Positions 17,101 to 26,357 are shown, numbered from the stretch's first letter. The stretch: DNA of 64,000 nucleotides from JBFMFR01 sp040752025 (GCA_040752025.1 JBFMFR010000005.1:186001-250000), one strand, 5' to 3'. Notes: generated from the sequence alone by a model not told the origin. A program made the numbers and translations.

Positions 17101-19609
17101 CCTGGCTCTTCCCGGCCTGGAAGATGGCGGCTACCCGCTGGCTCGCACCGCCGGCATGCTGATCTTGTCCTACCTGGTCTGGCTGGCTGGTTCAGCCCGC
17201 CTCCCCTTCTCGCGCCTGACCATCACCATTGCCCTGGTCCTGATGATCCTGTTGAGCGCCTATCTGGCCTACCGACAGCGCCATGCGCTGCGCCAGGAGT
17301 GGCGCACTCGCCGCGACTATTTCATCCTGATTGAAGCGCTGGCCCTGCTCTTTTTCCTCAGCTTCTTGCTCGTGCGCCTGGGCAACCCCGATCTCTGGCA
17401 TCCCTGGAAGGGCGGCGAGAAGCCCATGGATTTCTCCTACTTCAACGCCGTCCTCAAGAGTACCTCCTTCCCGCCTTATGACCCCTGGTATGCCGGGGGG
17501 TATCTAAATTATTACTACTACGGCTTCGTCTTTGTTGGCGTCCTGGTCAAATGGTTGGGCATCGTACCCTCTTTTGCCTACAACCTGATCCTTCCCACCC
17601 TGTTCAGCCTGATCGCCTTGGGCGCTTTTTCAGTCGCCTGGAACCTGTGGGCCAGAGTTAAGAATCGCGCCTCCGATAACGACCGGCCTCCTCTCACTTT
17701 CAAAGGAATCCTATCCAACCTGCAAGCCGGGAATCTGTTCCACACTCCTTTGCTCCCCGCCCTGGCAGCCGCCATCGGTACGGCAGCCCTGGGGAACCTG
17801 GGGACAGTGCGCATGCTTTTCCAGGGTTACCAGAAAATCGTCGCCCCTGGCGGAGTCATCGAAGGAGCCCGTGTGCTCACTCGCTGGCTGTGGGCCGCCC
17901 AGGGCTTTGTCAAAGTTTTGCAAGGCGCGAACATGCCTTACGGCGTGGGTGACTGGTATTGGATCCCCAGCCGCGCCATCCCGGCCCCAGGCGAGGTCGA
18001 GCCGATCACAGAGTTCCCCTACTTCACCACTCTGTATGCCGATCCGCACGCTCACCTGTTCGCCCTGCCCATCACTTTGCTGGCTCTGGCTTGTATCACC
18101 GCCATCCTGTTGAACAAAGGCCGCTGGAACAGCCTGGTTGGAGCAGTAGCTGGCTTCTCGCTCACTGGCCTGGCGATTGGCGCTCTGCGCCCCACCAATA
18201 CCTGGGATTTTTACCCCTATTTAGCCCTGGGCCTTGTGGTGCTCGGTTACGTGTGGCTCGCTTATCCTGATCGTAAACGCATCGACCGCATTCGTGCCTG
18301 GCTGGCAGGCGCCCCGCCCGAGCAAATTGCCAGCGAAGCCAACCCGCCCGTGATTGCCCATGTGCTTCTGGCCCTGGGAGGTATGCTCCTGCTGGCCGGG
18401 CTATCTTTCGTGCTGTTCCAACCCTATTCACAGTGGTACGCCCTGGGCTATAGCAAGATCGATCTCTGGAAAGGCACTCACACAACCATCAGTGCCTATC
18501 TTACCCATTGGGGCCTGTTCCTGTTCATCATTGTCACCTGGATGTTTATCGAGAGTGTGGATTGGATGGCCAAAACCCCGCTCTCTTCGCTGCACAAACT
18601 GCGCCGCTTCTACAACTGGGTCATAGTTGCCTTGGGCTTACTGTTGGCAACCATCGCCCTGCTCGTTTTGCTCAAAGTGCACATCGCCTGGTTGGCCCTG
18701 CCCCTGGCGGCCTGGGCCGGCGTACTCCTGTTGCGCCCCGGTCAGCCAGATGCCAAGCGCCTGGTGCTCTTCATGATCGGGACCGGCCTGACCTTGACAT
18801 TGATGGTGGAAGTGATCGTGTTGCGTGGCGACATCGGGCGCATGAACACAGTATTCAAATTCTACCTGCAAGTGTGGACACTCTTCGCCGTCAGCAGCGG
18901 CGCAGCCCTGGGTTGGCTGTGGCCACACCTGGCAGCCTGGTTGCCCAGCTGGCGCAGGACCTGGCAGGTTGCTCTGGCCTTGTTCGTCGCCGGTGCGTTG
19001 TTATACACCCTGATGGCTACCCTGGCAAAGATCGACGATCGCATGGTGCGCGAAGCCCCTCACACCCTGGACGGCATGGCCTTCATGCCCTATGCCACCT
19101 ACACGGATGAGTGGGGAGCGATGCAGTTAGGCGAAGACTATCAGGCCATTCGCTGGATGCAAGACCACATCACAGGTTCGCCGGTGATTGTCGAAGCCAA
19201 CCTGCGCAACCTGTATCGCTGGGGCTCGCGCTTCACTATCTATACAGGCCTGCCAGGCATTGTTGGCTGGGAGTGGCATCAACAGCAGCAGCGCGCTGTC
19301 AACCCCGGTAGCTGGGTCAGCCAGCGCATCCGCGAGATCGACGAGTTCTACGAAACCACGAGTCTTATAACGGCCACGGACTTCTTACGTAAATACGCTG
19401 TGCGCTACATCATCGTAGGCCAGCAAGAGCGCGGCCACTACCGTGGCCCAGGTCTGGAAAAATTCGCTGCCGCCGATGGTGTACTCTGGCGCAAAGTATT
19501 CGGCAACGGCTCAACTGAAATCTACGAGGTTATCCGTAAGGGCGATCCCATCGGATCATCCATCAACGATCCCGTCGTTTCACTCGCCAATAAAGGCGAT
19601 CAACCATGA
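14117..19609 (+). CDS. giant GT-C / DUF2298 (YYY) fusion membrane protein
   Basis: A 1830-residue protein with two membrane modules. Residues 1-450 form a PMT-like GT-C domain with the acidic loop HPDERF at 49-54. Residues about 450-950 are a mainly soluble, beta-rich extracytoplasmic segment. From about 960 to 1830 lies a full DUF2298 / Chlor_Arch_YYY domain, with the signature YYYYG near residue 1132. The YYY family is known from Chloroflexi and archaea and has no established function. The fusion of a glycosyltransferase-like module to it suggests that the YYY domain also handles lipid-linked sugars. The stop overlaps the next start as ATGA. Confidence 0.8.
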   Translation: MTPKMPTSHPRSKRSIRPWVYDLLLVYALLAGAFFRFSGILWGEYQYLHPDERFLVWVGTDIQPVESLSEYFNTAISPLNPHNVRHTFYVYGTLPMFITRYVVEWAFGHSGFNEMTQVGRLLSSLADLLTVFLVYLVAERLYDRRVAWLSAAFSAAVVLQIQQSHFFTMDTFINAFSFLAFYFAVRVMTNQRAWESEPAPPDDSGVVAGKARRASFWRHPLLLPSLGFGIALGMAVSSKINAAPMAATLPLAMLVGLLRLPSAQRPRRAMQALIYLVLAAVVSLLVFRICQPYAFSGPGFFGIKPNPAWIDNIKSLMAQSNGDVDFPPAMQWARRPVWFSFQNLVTWGLGLPLGILAWAGFLWAGWRMLNGWRLRRAGWQNHILLWTWTAAYFAWQSSARNPTMRYQLPIYPTLVIFAAWAIVALYDYQRKRHAGEAQTPTGGRFSQVNWPRVAAILAGAAIMLATYAYAFAFSRIYVRPITRVAATRWIYQNIPGPVNLPIQTDQGDFNQILPLPYNLRIAPGSPYSFTFQPKAAGTLSQVILPRLLDEQGDHQVRTLNLSISTVPKLDEPLASASLVGDLSPQDNPRGQSFTLTLDHPLQLVPEQTYNLRLEMPGESVEASLVGPVSLRFLPSVLGDSLGHVELPLKLTLSLVSPTAPYSNSFTAPVDGYLTHVLLQNVTASPDAQVLEGMKLTLQYTDDRQEPMQSGARIAPMPEQDAYLLTLNTPLQIFEGQQYDLVLKMQSQGGLLKISGLGVANEGDWDDGLPLRMDGYDGFGGIYPLELNFNMYWDDNPEKLARFERILDQADYLLITSSRQWGSLPRIPERFPMTTIYYRNLLGCPPTQTIEYCYNVAQPGTYQGNLGYELVKVFESSPSIGLLRINDQFAEEAFTVYDHPKVFIFKKTEAYTKLQVQNILGTADFSQIVRMPPMRYPSHPSNLMLPDYQLAEQRQGGTWSELFNPNAWHNRFQPLGVLLWYLSVSLLGLVAYPILRLALPGLEDGGYPLARTAGMLILSYLVWLAGSARLPFSRLTITIALVLMILLSAYLAYRQRHALRQEWRTRRDYFILIEALALLFFLSFLLVRLGNPDLWHPWKGGEKPMDFSYFNAVLKSTSFPPYDPWYAGGYLNYYYYGFVFVGVLVKWLGIVPSFAYNLILPTLFSLIALGAFSVAWNLWARVKNRASDNDRPPLTFKGILSNLQAGNLFHTPLLPALAAAIGTAALGNLGTVRMLFQGYQKIVAPGGVIEGARVLTRWLWAAQGFVKVLQGANMPYGVGDWYWIPSRAIPAPGEVEPITEFPYFTTLYADPHAHLFALPITLLALACITAILLNKGRWNSLVGAVAGFSLTGLAIGALRPTNTWDFYPYLALGLVVLGYVWLAYPDRKRIDRIRAWLAGAPPEQIASEANPPVIAHVLLALGGMLLLAGLSFVLFQPYSQWYALGYSKIDLWKGTHTTISAYLTHWGLFLFIIVTWMFIESVDWMAKTPLSSLHKLRRFYNWVIVALGLLLATIALLVLLKVHIAWLALPLAAWAGVLLLRPGQPDAKRLVLFMIGTGLTLTLMVEVIVLRGDIGRMNTVFKFYLQVWTLFAVSSGAALGWLWPHLAAWLPSWRRTWQVALALFVAGALLYTLMATLAKIDDRMVREAPHTLDGMAFMPYATYTDEWGAMQLGEDYQAIRWMQDHITGSPVIVEANLRNLYRWGSRFTIYTGLPGIVGWEWHQQQQRAVNPGSWVSQRIREIDEFYETTSLITATDFLRKYAVRYIIVGQQERGHYRGPGLEKFAAADGVLWRKVFGNGSTEIYEVIRKGDPIGSSINDPVVSLANKGDQP

Positions 19610-22443
19610 TTGCTCCAATCGTGATCCCCCTCATCCTCTGGTACCTGGCGATCTCGATCGCTGGCTGGCTGACCTTCCCGTTAGCGTACCGCCTGCTGCC
19701 CGCTCTGGCAGACCGAGGCTACGCTGTCAGCCGTATCCTGGGCTGGTTGCTGTGGGGCTTTTTCTTTTGGTTGCTGGCCTCCCTGGGCTTCTTACAAAAC
19801 AATCCCGGCGGCATTCTCTTTGCCTTGGGCGTGTTGGTCACCTTGAGCGCCTGGGCGCTGCACAAGACTGGCTGGCGCCGGTTGCTGGATTGGATCCGCC
19901 ACCACTCCCGCGTAATTATCATCGTAGAAGTGTTGTTCTTACTGGCCTTCATCGCCTGGGCAGTCGTGCGTGCCGCCAACCCGGAGGCCGTTGGCACTGA
20001 AAAGCCTATGGAACTGGCCTTCATCAACGCCATCCTGGCCTCTCCCACTTTCCCGCCTCACGATCCCTGGCTTTCTGGCTACGCCATTTCCTATTACTAC
20101 TTCGGCTATGTCCTGGTAGCCATGCTCGCCAGGATCACTGCTATCCCGGGCAGCCTTGCCTTCAACCTGGGCATATCTCTGGTCTTCGCCCTGAGTGCCG
20201 TGGGTAGCTATGGGCTGGTTTACAACTTACTGGCAGCCAAACGCGCCTCGCCTTCGGCACCGTCGAAGGCGCTAATGCCTCACCCCACCGCCATCGGGGA
20301 ACGGAGTTCTTCTCCGTCACTGGTTAGTTCCCTGCTGGGGCCTCTGTTCATCTTGCTTGTCAGCAACCTGGAAGGCTTCCTGCACCTGCTGCATACCCGC
20401 GGCCTGTTCTGGAGCCGGGACGCCTCCAGCGCGCTCCACTCGCTCTTCTGGAGCTGGCTGGATATCTTAGATCTCAAATCCCCCCCTGTCGAGCCCTTCT
20501 CCTGGAATCTGACGCGCTTTTGGTGGTGGTGGCGCGCTTCGCGCGTCCTTCAGGATTATGATCTGCATGGGTACGCCCAGGAAATCATCGATGAGTTCCC
20601 TGCTTTCTCTTATCTACTGGGCGACCTCCACCCGCACGTACTCGCCATGCCCCTGGCCTTCCTGGCCATGACCCTGGCCCTCAACCTTTTCCTGGGCGGT
20701 GGGCGCGGTACGCTCGAGCGCCTGTCGTTATCTCTGAAACCGCGCAGCATCGCCTGGGCTGCCACCCTGGGCATCCCGCTCGGGATCGGGATGCTAGTAG
20801 CAGGCATTTTCCGCATGAAACTCTCGCAGGCCGGCCTGGGAGTCATGCTGCTCATTTTGGCTGGCCTGGCCCTGGTGCGCATCAGCCGTTCTCTGCTCGA
20901 ACATGGCATCGAAATCCTGATGCGTGGCGACCAGGACCTTGTACGTCTCGGCCTGCCCCTGTACATCAACCTGCCTACCTTCCTGCTCCTGTCGGTTGTC
21001 TTCGGCGCGTATGCCTTCATGAACACCTGGGATCTCCCCTTCTACCTCGCCTTATTGGCTGGTGCTTATGCCCTGCATCGCACTTTGGTGACCCGTCGCC
21101 CCCTGCTCAGCGCGCTGGGAGACTTCATCTGGTTGGGCGTCACGGTAGGCCTGTGCGGGATCCTGCTGTACTTGCCTTTCTTTCTTGGCTTCTCGTCACA
21201 GGCCGGTGGCATCCTCCCGAACCTCATCAACCCCACCCGCGGCGCTCACCTGTGGGTTATGTTCGCCCCCCTGCTCATCCCTCTGTTTGCCTTTTTGCTC
21301 TATCAGTTATTCAGCCAGCCCCGGGCGCGTTCTGCCTTGCGGCGCGGCGGGCTGCTTGCCTTGGGTTTTTCACTGTTCTTGTGGATCATTTCTCTAATCT
21401 TAGGTGCACTGATCGTCAGCCTGCCTCAGGTAGGCGATTTCTACCAGGGCTTTTTGGGCTCAGACTCAGCCCAGGAATTATTTCGAACCGCTTTACAGCG
21501 CCGTCTGCTCAACCCAGGCGGCTGGATCACGCTCCTGGTCCTGCTAACCCTGGCTCTGGCCCTGTTTGCCCGCCTGGACGAAGCCAGAGCGAAGGTATCT
21601 ACATCCAATGGGGATGATCCCAGCGCCGCGCCCGAATCTGTAGCCGAAGCGCCCTCGGTCACTGTGCCGGAAGGCGATCAAAGCCCGCGCAGCGCCTGGT
21701 TCGTGCTCCTGCTAATCCTTTGGGGCTGTTTGTTGGTTCTCGGTCCAGAATTTTTATACCTGCGCGATCAGTTCGGCTGGCGTATGAACACCATCTTCAA
21801 ATTCTACTTCCAGGCTTGGCTGATGTGGGGCATAGCCGCCTCCTACGCCGTAGCGCAACTTAGCCGCCTGCGTCGTTGGTGGGTTTTCGTTTTCCAACTG
21901 GGCATGGTTCTTCTATTGACCGCCTGCCTGGTCTACCCGCTCTTCGGCTTGTGGAGTAAGACCAATGGCTTCAGTCCAACGGTCTGGACTCTGGATAGCG
22001 CAGCGTACTTCACCAGCCAATCGCCCGACGAAGCCGACGCTATCGCCTGGCTGCACGCTGCGCCGCTCGGCGTAGTCGCGGAGGCCGTCGCAGCCAGCGG
22101 CGGAAGCTACACCAATTATGCCCGCGTCTCGGCCCTTTCCGGGCAGCCGGCTGTGCTCGGCTGGATGGGACACGAAAGTCAGTGGCGCGGTGGTGGCGCC
22201 GCCATGGGTTCCCGCCAAAACGACCTGGCGCGCCTGTACTGTGGGAGAGATTGGAACGAAGCGCGCGACATCCTTGATCGCTATCAGATCCGTTACATTT
22301 TCGTGGGTACGCTGGAACGCAGCACCTATCGAGCAGGTGAGAGCAATTGCCCGGCAGGCTTGATAGAAACGAAATTCCTGCGCTTCCTCAATATCGCCTA
22401 CCAGCAAGGCCCTGTGACCATTTATACTTATTCGGGAAATTAG
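19606..22443 (+). CDS. DUF2298 (YYY) membrane protein
   Basis: A 945-residue polytopic protein homologous to the C-terminal half of its upstream neighbour. Shared landmarks are the early block EKPMELAFINAIL, the YYYFG motif at about 163-167, the DLHPH segment (about 343-347) and the RMNTIFKFYFQ segment near residue 726. The C-terminus is soluble and shares the WGxEWQ-like / RYIFVG pattern of its neighbour. It starts with ATG overlapping the previous stop. An unusual low-complexity loop at about residues 210-245 is encoded by two small hairpins. The function is unknown; it is probably part of an envelope glycosylation machinery. Confidence 0.82.
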   Translation: MIAPIVIPLILWYLAISIAGWLTFPLAYRLLPALADRGYAVSRILGWLLWGFFFWLLASLGFLQNNPGGILFALGVLVTLSAWALHKTGWRRLLDWIRHHSRVIIIVEVLFLLAFIAWAVVRAANPEAVGTEKPMELAFINAILASPTFPPHDPWLSGYAISYYYFGYVLVAMLARITAIPGSLAFNLGISLVFALSAVGSYGLVYNLLAAKRASPSAPSKALMPHPTAIGERSSSPSLVSSLLGPLFILLVSNLEGFLHLLHTRGLFWSRDASSALHSLFWSWLDILDLKSPPVEPFSWNLTRFWWWWRASRVLQDYDLHGYAQEIIDEFPAFSYLLGDLHPHVLAMPLAFLAMTLALNLFLGGGRGTLERLSLSLKPRSIAWAATLGIPLGIGMLVAGIFRMKLSQAGLGVMLLILAGLALVRISRSLLEHGIEILMRGDQDLVRLGLPLYINLPTFLLLSVVFGAYAFMNTWDLPFYLALLAGAYALHRTLVTRRPLLSALGDFIWLGVTVGLCGILLYLPFFLGFSSQAGGILPNLINPTRGAHLWVMFAPLLIPLFAFLLYQLFSQPRARSALRRGGLLALGFSLFLWIISLILGALIVSLPQVGDFYQGFLGSDSAQELFRTALQRRLLNPGGWITLLVLLTLALALFARLDEARAKVSTSNGDDPSAAPESVAEAPSVTVPEGDQSPRSAWFVLLLILWGCLLVLGPEFLYLRDQFGWRMNTIFKFYFQAWLMWGIAASYAVAQLSRLRRWWVFVFQLGMVLLLTACLVYPLFGLWSKTNGFSPTVWTLDSAAYFTSQSPDEADAIAWLHAAPLGVVAEAVAASGGSYTNYARVSALSGQPAVLGWMGHESQWRGGGAAMGSRQNDLARLYCGRDWNEARDILDRYQIRYIFVGTLERSTYRAGESNCPAGLIETKFLRFLNIAYQQGPVTIYTYSGN
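20249..20317 (+). repeat. two hairpins inside the DUF2298 gene
   Basis: CGCCTTCG/CGAAGGCG (20249-20256 with 20264-20271) and ACGGAG/CTCCGT (20301-20306 with 20312-20317) lie in a stretch coding for a Ser/Ala/Pro-rich loop that looks inserted between two hydrophobic segments. Confidence 0.5.
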
Positions 22444-22445
22444 AA

Positions 22446-24269
22446 ATGTACATTCGCCCCCAGAAAGTAAGCTCAATCAGTCTTGCCAGCCTGTCTGGCA
22501 ACGAAATCATGCTGTTTTTACTGGCCCTGTTCCTGGGCTTTGGCGTGCGCTTCCTGAACCTGGGCGCAGCGCCCCTTTCGGATTATGAAGCGCGCTGGGC
22601 GCTCCAGGCGCTGCACGTTTTTAGCCCTGCAGTAGCTTCGTCTGGCGCCGGGCTGGAGCTTGGGCCCCAGCCAGCATATGTGTATCTCACTGCAGCCACT
22701 TTCGCCCTGTTCCAAAGCAGCGACTTTGCCGCCCGCCTGTGGCCTGCTCTGGCCGGATCTTTGCTGTTGCTCTTCCCTTTCGCCTTCCGGCACGCTCTGG
22801 GCCACCGCGCTGCTCTGGTGCTGACCTTTGGCCTGGCCCTCGATCCTGGCCTGGTTACCACGGCGCGTCTGGCAGGCGGGCCAGGCATGGCGCTCGCCTT
22901 CCTGCTCCTGGCCGGCGCCAGTTGGGTTGCTGGCCGGGCATGGCTGGCTGGCTTACTAGCCGGCCTGGCCCTACTCTCTGGCCCCAGCTTGCTGGTTGGC
23001 GGTCTGCCCCTGGCCCTGACGGCTTTGCTCTTTTATATCAGCCGCCCGCACCCGCCCGCGCGTCCACAGAACGACAGTACGGAGCTTGCCGCCGTGGCTC
23101 GCCGCGCCCTGGGCACAGCTTCAGCCGCGGCTGCGCTGACCGTTGGCCTGGTCAGCACAGCCTTTTTCAGCCATCCGCAAGGCCTGGGCGCTTGGGCCAG
23201 CACTTTGCCCGCCTACCTGTCCGGCTGGATTACTCCCTCCGGCGTACCAGCCGCCCGGCTTGCCATCGCTTTGCTCGCTTACCAGCCTTTCGCCGTGATC
23301 ATCGCCCTGGTCAGCCTGTTCGCTTTGCTGGTTGGGTTGGCTTTGAACTGGGAAGGAGACCCGCCGCTCCTGGCAACTGCCTGGGCCTTGTTCAGCCTGG
23401 TACTGATTCTGGTCTACCCCGGGCGACAGGTGACCGACCTGGTGTGGGTCCTGGTACCTGTCTGGGTGCTGGCAGCCCGGCAAATTGGCGACAGGCTCCT
23501 CTTTCGCCACGATACACAGCGCGAAACCGTCATCGCTGCGGCCCAGGGCGGCCTGCTCTTGCTCCTCGCGGCGCTGTCCTGGAACACCCTGATTGCCCAG
23601 CAAATTACCATAACCAGCTTCATGAGCCTCCCCTGGACTTTCTGGCGGCTGATCGTTCTGCTTGGAGTGATTTTGCTGGGCGTCCTGACTACGCTGCTGG
23701 TTTCATTGGGCTGGTCATGGACCGCCGGCCGCAGCGGCATGCTCTGGGGCCTGGCGGCGGCTTTCTCGGTTTACACCATCGCCGCCCTCTGGGGTGCCAG
23801 TCAGTTACGCGCCAACCAGCCTCAGGAGTTATGGGGCCCGCCACCGGCGACCTTGCAAGAGCGCCTGATGCAAGCTACCTTGCGAGATCTCTCCGATTGG
23901 CGCACTGGTCTGCCCGAAACTATCCAGATCGTCAGCACCGTCGACGCGCCCTCGCTGCGTTGGGCGTTGCGCGACTACCCCAAAACGCGTTTCGTTGGAC
24001 AGTTGCAGTCTGGCGAACAGCAGCTTGCTTCTACACTGCCTGATGTAGTTTTCACCTCGCAAGATCAAACTGATCTGACCTTAGGTGCCGCTTACCGCGG
24101 CCAGGATTTCGCCTGGTGGGTTTATCCAGGTTGGTCCGGAGCGCTCCCGCCTGACGCGCTGAACTGGCTAACTTCCCGCCAGGCTCCAATCAATACCCAG
24201 TTTATTATCCTGTGGGCCCGTAGCGATATCTTCCCGGGCGGCACACTAGAACTCAATTCACAACCCTAG
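22446..24269 (+). CDS. GT-C-like membrane protein (PMT_2 type)
   Basis: A 607-residue protein with about 12 hydrophobic helices. The first external loop contains PLSDYEARWALQAL (about residues 43-56), matching the acidic loop of PMT/ArnT-type glycosyltransferases. A soluble domain of about 120 residues ends the protein. The ATG at 22446 lies 2 bp after the previous stop. Translation could in principle begin further upstream, but this would overlap the preceding gene in another frame. It completes a run of four membrane proteins in one direction, presumably one operon. Confidence 0.75.
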   Translation: MYIRPQKVSSISLASLSGNEIMLFLLALFLGFGVRFLNLGAAPLSDYEARWALQALHVFSPAVASSGAGLELGPQPAYVYLTAATFALFQSSDFAARLWPALAGSLLLLFPFAFRHALGHRAALVLTFGLALDPGLVTTARLAGGPGMALAFLLLAGASWVAGRAWLAGLLAGLALLSGPSLLVGGLPLALTALLFYISRPHPPARPQNDSTELAAVARRALGTASAAAALTVGLVSTAFFSHPQGLGAWASTLPAYLSGWITPSGVPAARLAIALLAYQPFAVIIALVSLFALLVGLALNWEGDPPLLATAWALFSLVLILVYPGRQVTDLVWVLVPVWVLAARQIGDRLLFRHDTQRETVIAAAQGGLLLLLAALSWNTLIAQQITITSFMSLPWTFWRLIVLLGVILLGVLTTLLVSLGWSWTAGRSGMLWGLAAAFSVYTIAALWGASQLRANQPQELWGPPPATLQERLMQATLRDLSDWRTGLPETIQIVSTVDAPSLRWALRDYPKTRFVGQLQSGEQQLASTLPDVVFTSQDQTDLTLGAAYRGQDFAWWVYPGWSGALPPDALNWLTSRQAPINTQFIILWARSDIFPGGTLELNSQP

Positions 24270-24287
24270 AAACGGCCTGGAGATCCT

Positions 24288-24974
24288 ATGCCACTTCCCA
24301 AGACCATCGCCATCGACGGCCCGGCAGCCTCGGGTAAATCCACATTGGGCAAACGCCTGGCAGACGAGTTGGGCTACCTGTTTTTCGACACCGGGGTGAT
24401 GTATCGCACCGTAACCTGGTTGGCCCTCGAGCGCCACATCCCAATTGAAGACGAGACCCGCATTACTGCCCTGGCAGAGGCAGCCGAGATCGATGTTCTC
24501 CCACCATCCCGCGCGGATGGTCGCAACTGCGATATCCTGGCCGACGGTCAGGATGTAACCTGGCATATCCGCCGTCCCGAGGTGGACGCCAACGTTTCGC
24601 CTGTCTCCGCTTACCCTGGTGTGCGCCAGGCCCTCACCCGGCAGCAGCGCCGCATCGGGCAGCGCGGCCAGGTGGTTATGGTCGGGCGCGATATCGGCAC
24701 CGTGGTCTTGCCCGATGCGGAACTGAAAATCTACCTGGACGCCTCGGTCGAGCAGCGCGCCCGGCGCCGCTACCTGGAAATCATCGCCCGCGGCCATTCG
24801 GCCGACCTGGAAGAAATCCTGGAGGCCATGCGCCGTCGTGACCAGATCGACTCCACCCGGGCCGTTGCCCCGCTGTGCCCCGCTGAGGATGCCTGCATTC
24901 TGGACTCAGACCAACTGGATGCAGATCAGGTTCTGGAGCGCGTCAGACAGCTCCTGGTTGAATGCAAGCCATAA
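24288..24974 (+). CDS. cmk: cytidylate kinase
   Basis: A 228-residue protein of standard length for bacterial CMP kinase. It has the P-loop GPAASGKST near the N-terminus, FDTGVMYR for CMP binding, VGRDIGTVV and the arginine-rich lid KIYLDASVEQRARRRY. It phosphorylates CMP and dCMP with ATP. The start is preceded by GGAG. It lies 18 bp behind the GT-C gene and may be cotranscribed; the gene beyond runs the other way with only 27 bp between the stops. Confidence 0.96.
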   Translation: MPLPKTIAIDGPAASGKSTLGKRLADELGYLFFDTGVMYRTVTWLALERHIPIEDETRITALAEAAEIDVLPPSRADGRNCDILADGQDVTWHIRRPEVDANVSPVSAYPGVRQALTRQQRRIGQRGQVVMVGRDIGTVVLPDAELKIYLDASVEQRARRRYLEIIARGHSADLEEILEAMRRRDQIDSTRAVAPLCPAEDACILDSDQLDADQVLERVRQLLVECKP

Positions 24975-25001
24975 CCAACGTTCACTGAAGGTGGCGCCCG
25001 A

Positions 25002-26240
25002 TTAGCCCTTCACCGCCACCAGGGTGATATCATCGAATTGCGCCGCATCTCCCTGAAAAGCGCTCAATTCTTGAAAGATCTGTTGGCACACGTTCTGCCC
25101 GTCTAATCCATCTGTTTCTGCCAACACCGCTTGCAGCCTGGACATCCCAAAGTTTCTACCTTGAGGATCCATAATATCGGTTGCGCCATCGCTGTACAAT
25201 AAGATGGTGCTGCCTTCCTCCAGGGTAAAGCTGTACTCGTCCAGGTCAGGATCGTCAAAAATCCCCAACGGCATGCCATCCCCCAGTGGGGCCAGGTGAA
25301 TCTCCCCGCTGGCTGAACGCACTAGCGGCAGCTCGTGACCGGCGCGCGCGTAGGTAAACTTCCTTGTCTGCCGTTCCAGTACTCCGTACAAAACCGTCAC
25401 GAACAGACTGTTGGCACTCATCTCCAATAAAAGGTGGTTGACACGTCGCAGCGTTTGGGCTGGCGACTGGCCGCGATGCGCCTCAGCCCGCAACAAGGCG
25501 TGCGTCTGGGCCATGAAGAGCGCCGCTGGAACGCCCTTATCGGTTACATCACCCACCGCCACCCCCACCTTGTCTTTGCCCAGCGGGAACATGCCGTAGA
25601 AATCGCCGCCCACGGCCCGCGCCGGCATCATCAACGCCCCAAAGTCGAAGCCCTCCAGGTGTGGCAGCTTGTGTGGCAGGATGCTCATCTGGATCTGGTG
25701 AGCTACCTGCAGTTCGCGTTCCAACCGCTCCTTCTCAATCAATTGTGCCTGCGCTGCTTTTAGATCATCATACGCCTGTTGCAGTTCCTCGTTCTTGGTT
25801 TGCAAATAACGGATAGCGTTATCTTGCGAAGCCGTCATCCGGGCGCTCAACACGCGCACCATCTGCCAGGCCAGTTTGGGGCGGCGTATCAGCAAAGCTT
25901 CGAATTCCTCCTGGTACATCTCCAACAGGCGCGTCGCTCCTACTGCGCGCACCGTGGCAGTTCGCAATCCATCCGGGTTGATCAGACTCATCTCGCCGAT
26001 GAATTCTCCCGGCTCGCGCACGCCCAAGACAGTCTCTTCATGCGTGCCCAGCGCTTTGATGATTTGCATGCCTCCCTCAATAATGATGTAGAAATGTGCG
26101 CCGCAATCCCCCTCGCAAAAAAGGAACTCTCCATCCTGCAGGCTGACCGGCCTTAGCGAGTCTGCCAGGTGAGTATATTCACTCTCAGGGAGAGACTTAA
26201 ATAGCGGTACTTGGGAAAGCACCCGTTCGATCTGTCTCAT
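25002..26240 (-). CDS. cNMP-binding / SpoIIE-type PP2C phosphatase
   Basis: A 412-residue signalling protein. Residues 1-130 are a cyclic-nucleotide-binding (CRP-like) domain with the GEFIGEMSLI segment. Residues about 135-185 are a predicted coiled coil (Gln/Glu/Leu-rich). Residues about 195-412 form a SpoIIE/RsbU PP2C-type phosphatase with metal-binding acidic residues in GGDFYG, VGDVTDKG and LYSDGATD. Such proteins dephosphorylate anti-anti-sigma factors in partner-switching systems. No STAS or anti-sigma gene is adjacent. The start at 26240 is preferred over the ATG at 26282, because a GAGGAAAA ribosome site and a -10 box lie between the two. Confidence 0.9.
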   Translation of the reverse strand: MRQIERVLSQVPLFKSLPESEYTHLADSLRPVSLQDGEFLFCEGDCGAHFYIIIEGGMQIIKALGTHEETVLGVREPGEFIGEMSLINPDGLRTATVRAVGATRLLEMYQEEFEALLIRRPKLAWQMVRVLSARMTASQDNAIRYLQTKNEELQQAYDDLKAAQAQLIEKERLERELQVAHQIQMSILPHKLPHLEGFDFGALMMPARAVGGDFYGMFPLGKDKVGVAVGDVTDKGVPAALFMAQTHALLRAEAHRGQSPAQTLRRVNHLLLEMSANSLFVTVLYGVLERQTRKFTYARAGHELPLVRSASGEIHLAPLGDGMPLGIFDDPDLDEYSFTLEEGSTILLYSDGATDIMDPQGRNFGMSRLQAVLAETDGLDGQNVCQQIFQELSAFQGDAAQFDDITLVAVKG

Positions 26241-26256
26241 ATTTTCCTCACCAGAT

Positions 26257-26262
26257 ACTATA
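26257..26262 (-). promoter_or_regulatory. -10 box of the SpoIIE-type phosphatase gene
   Basis: On the minus strand TATAGT ends 16 bp before the ATG at 26240. No convincing -35 is visible. It would give a leader of about 10 nt that still includes the GAGGAAAA ribosome site. Confidence 0.4.
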
Positions 26263-26351
26263 AAGACTACCCACCAAATCACTTCCTCATTCAGGTGGAG
26301 CTTACTTTCACTTGATTATAGCATCACAGCCCCGCAGATTGCAGGGTAGGA

Positions 26352-26357
26352 TATAAT
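26352..26357 (+). promoter_or_regulatory. -10 box of the acyltransferase operon
   Basis: A perfect TATAAT 35 bp before the ATG at 26393. A recognisable -35 is missing. The 152-bp gap 26241-26392 thus carries divergent promoters and nothing else I can identify. Confidence 0.55.
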
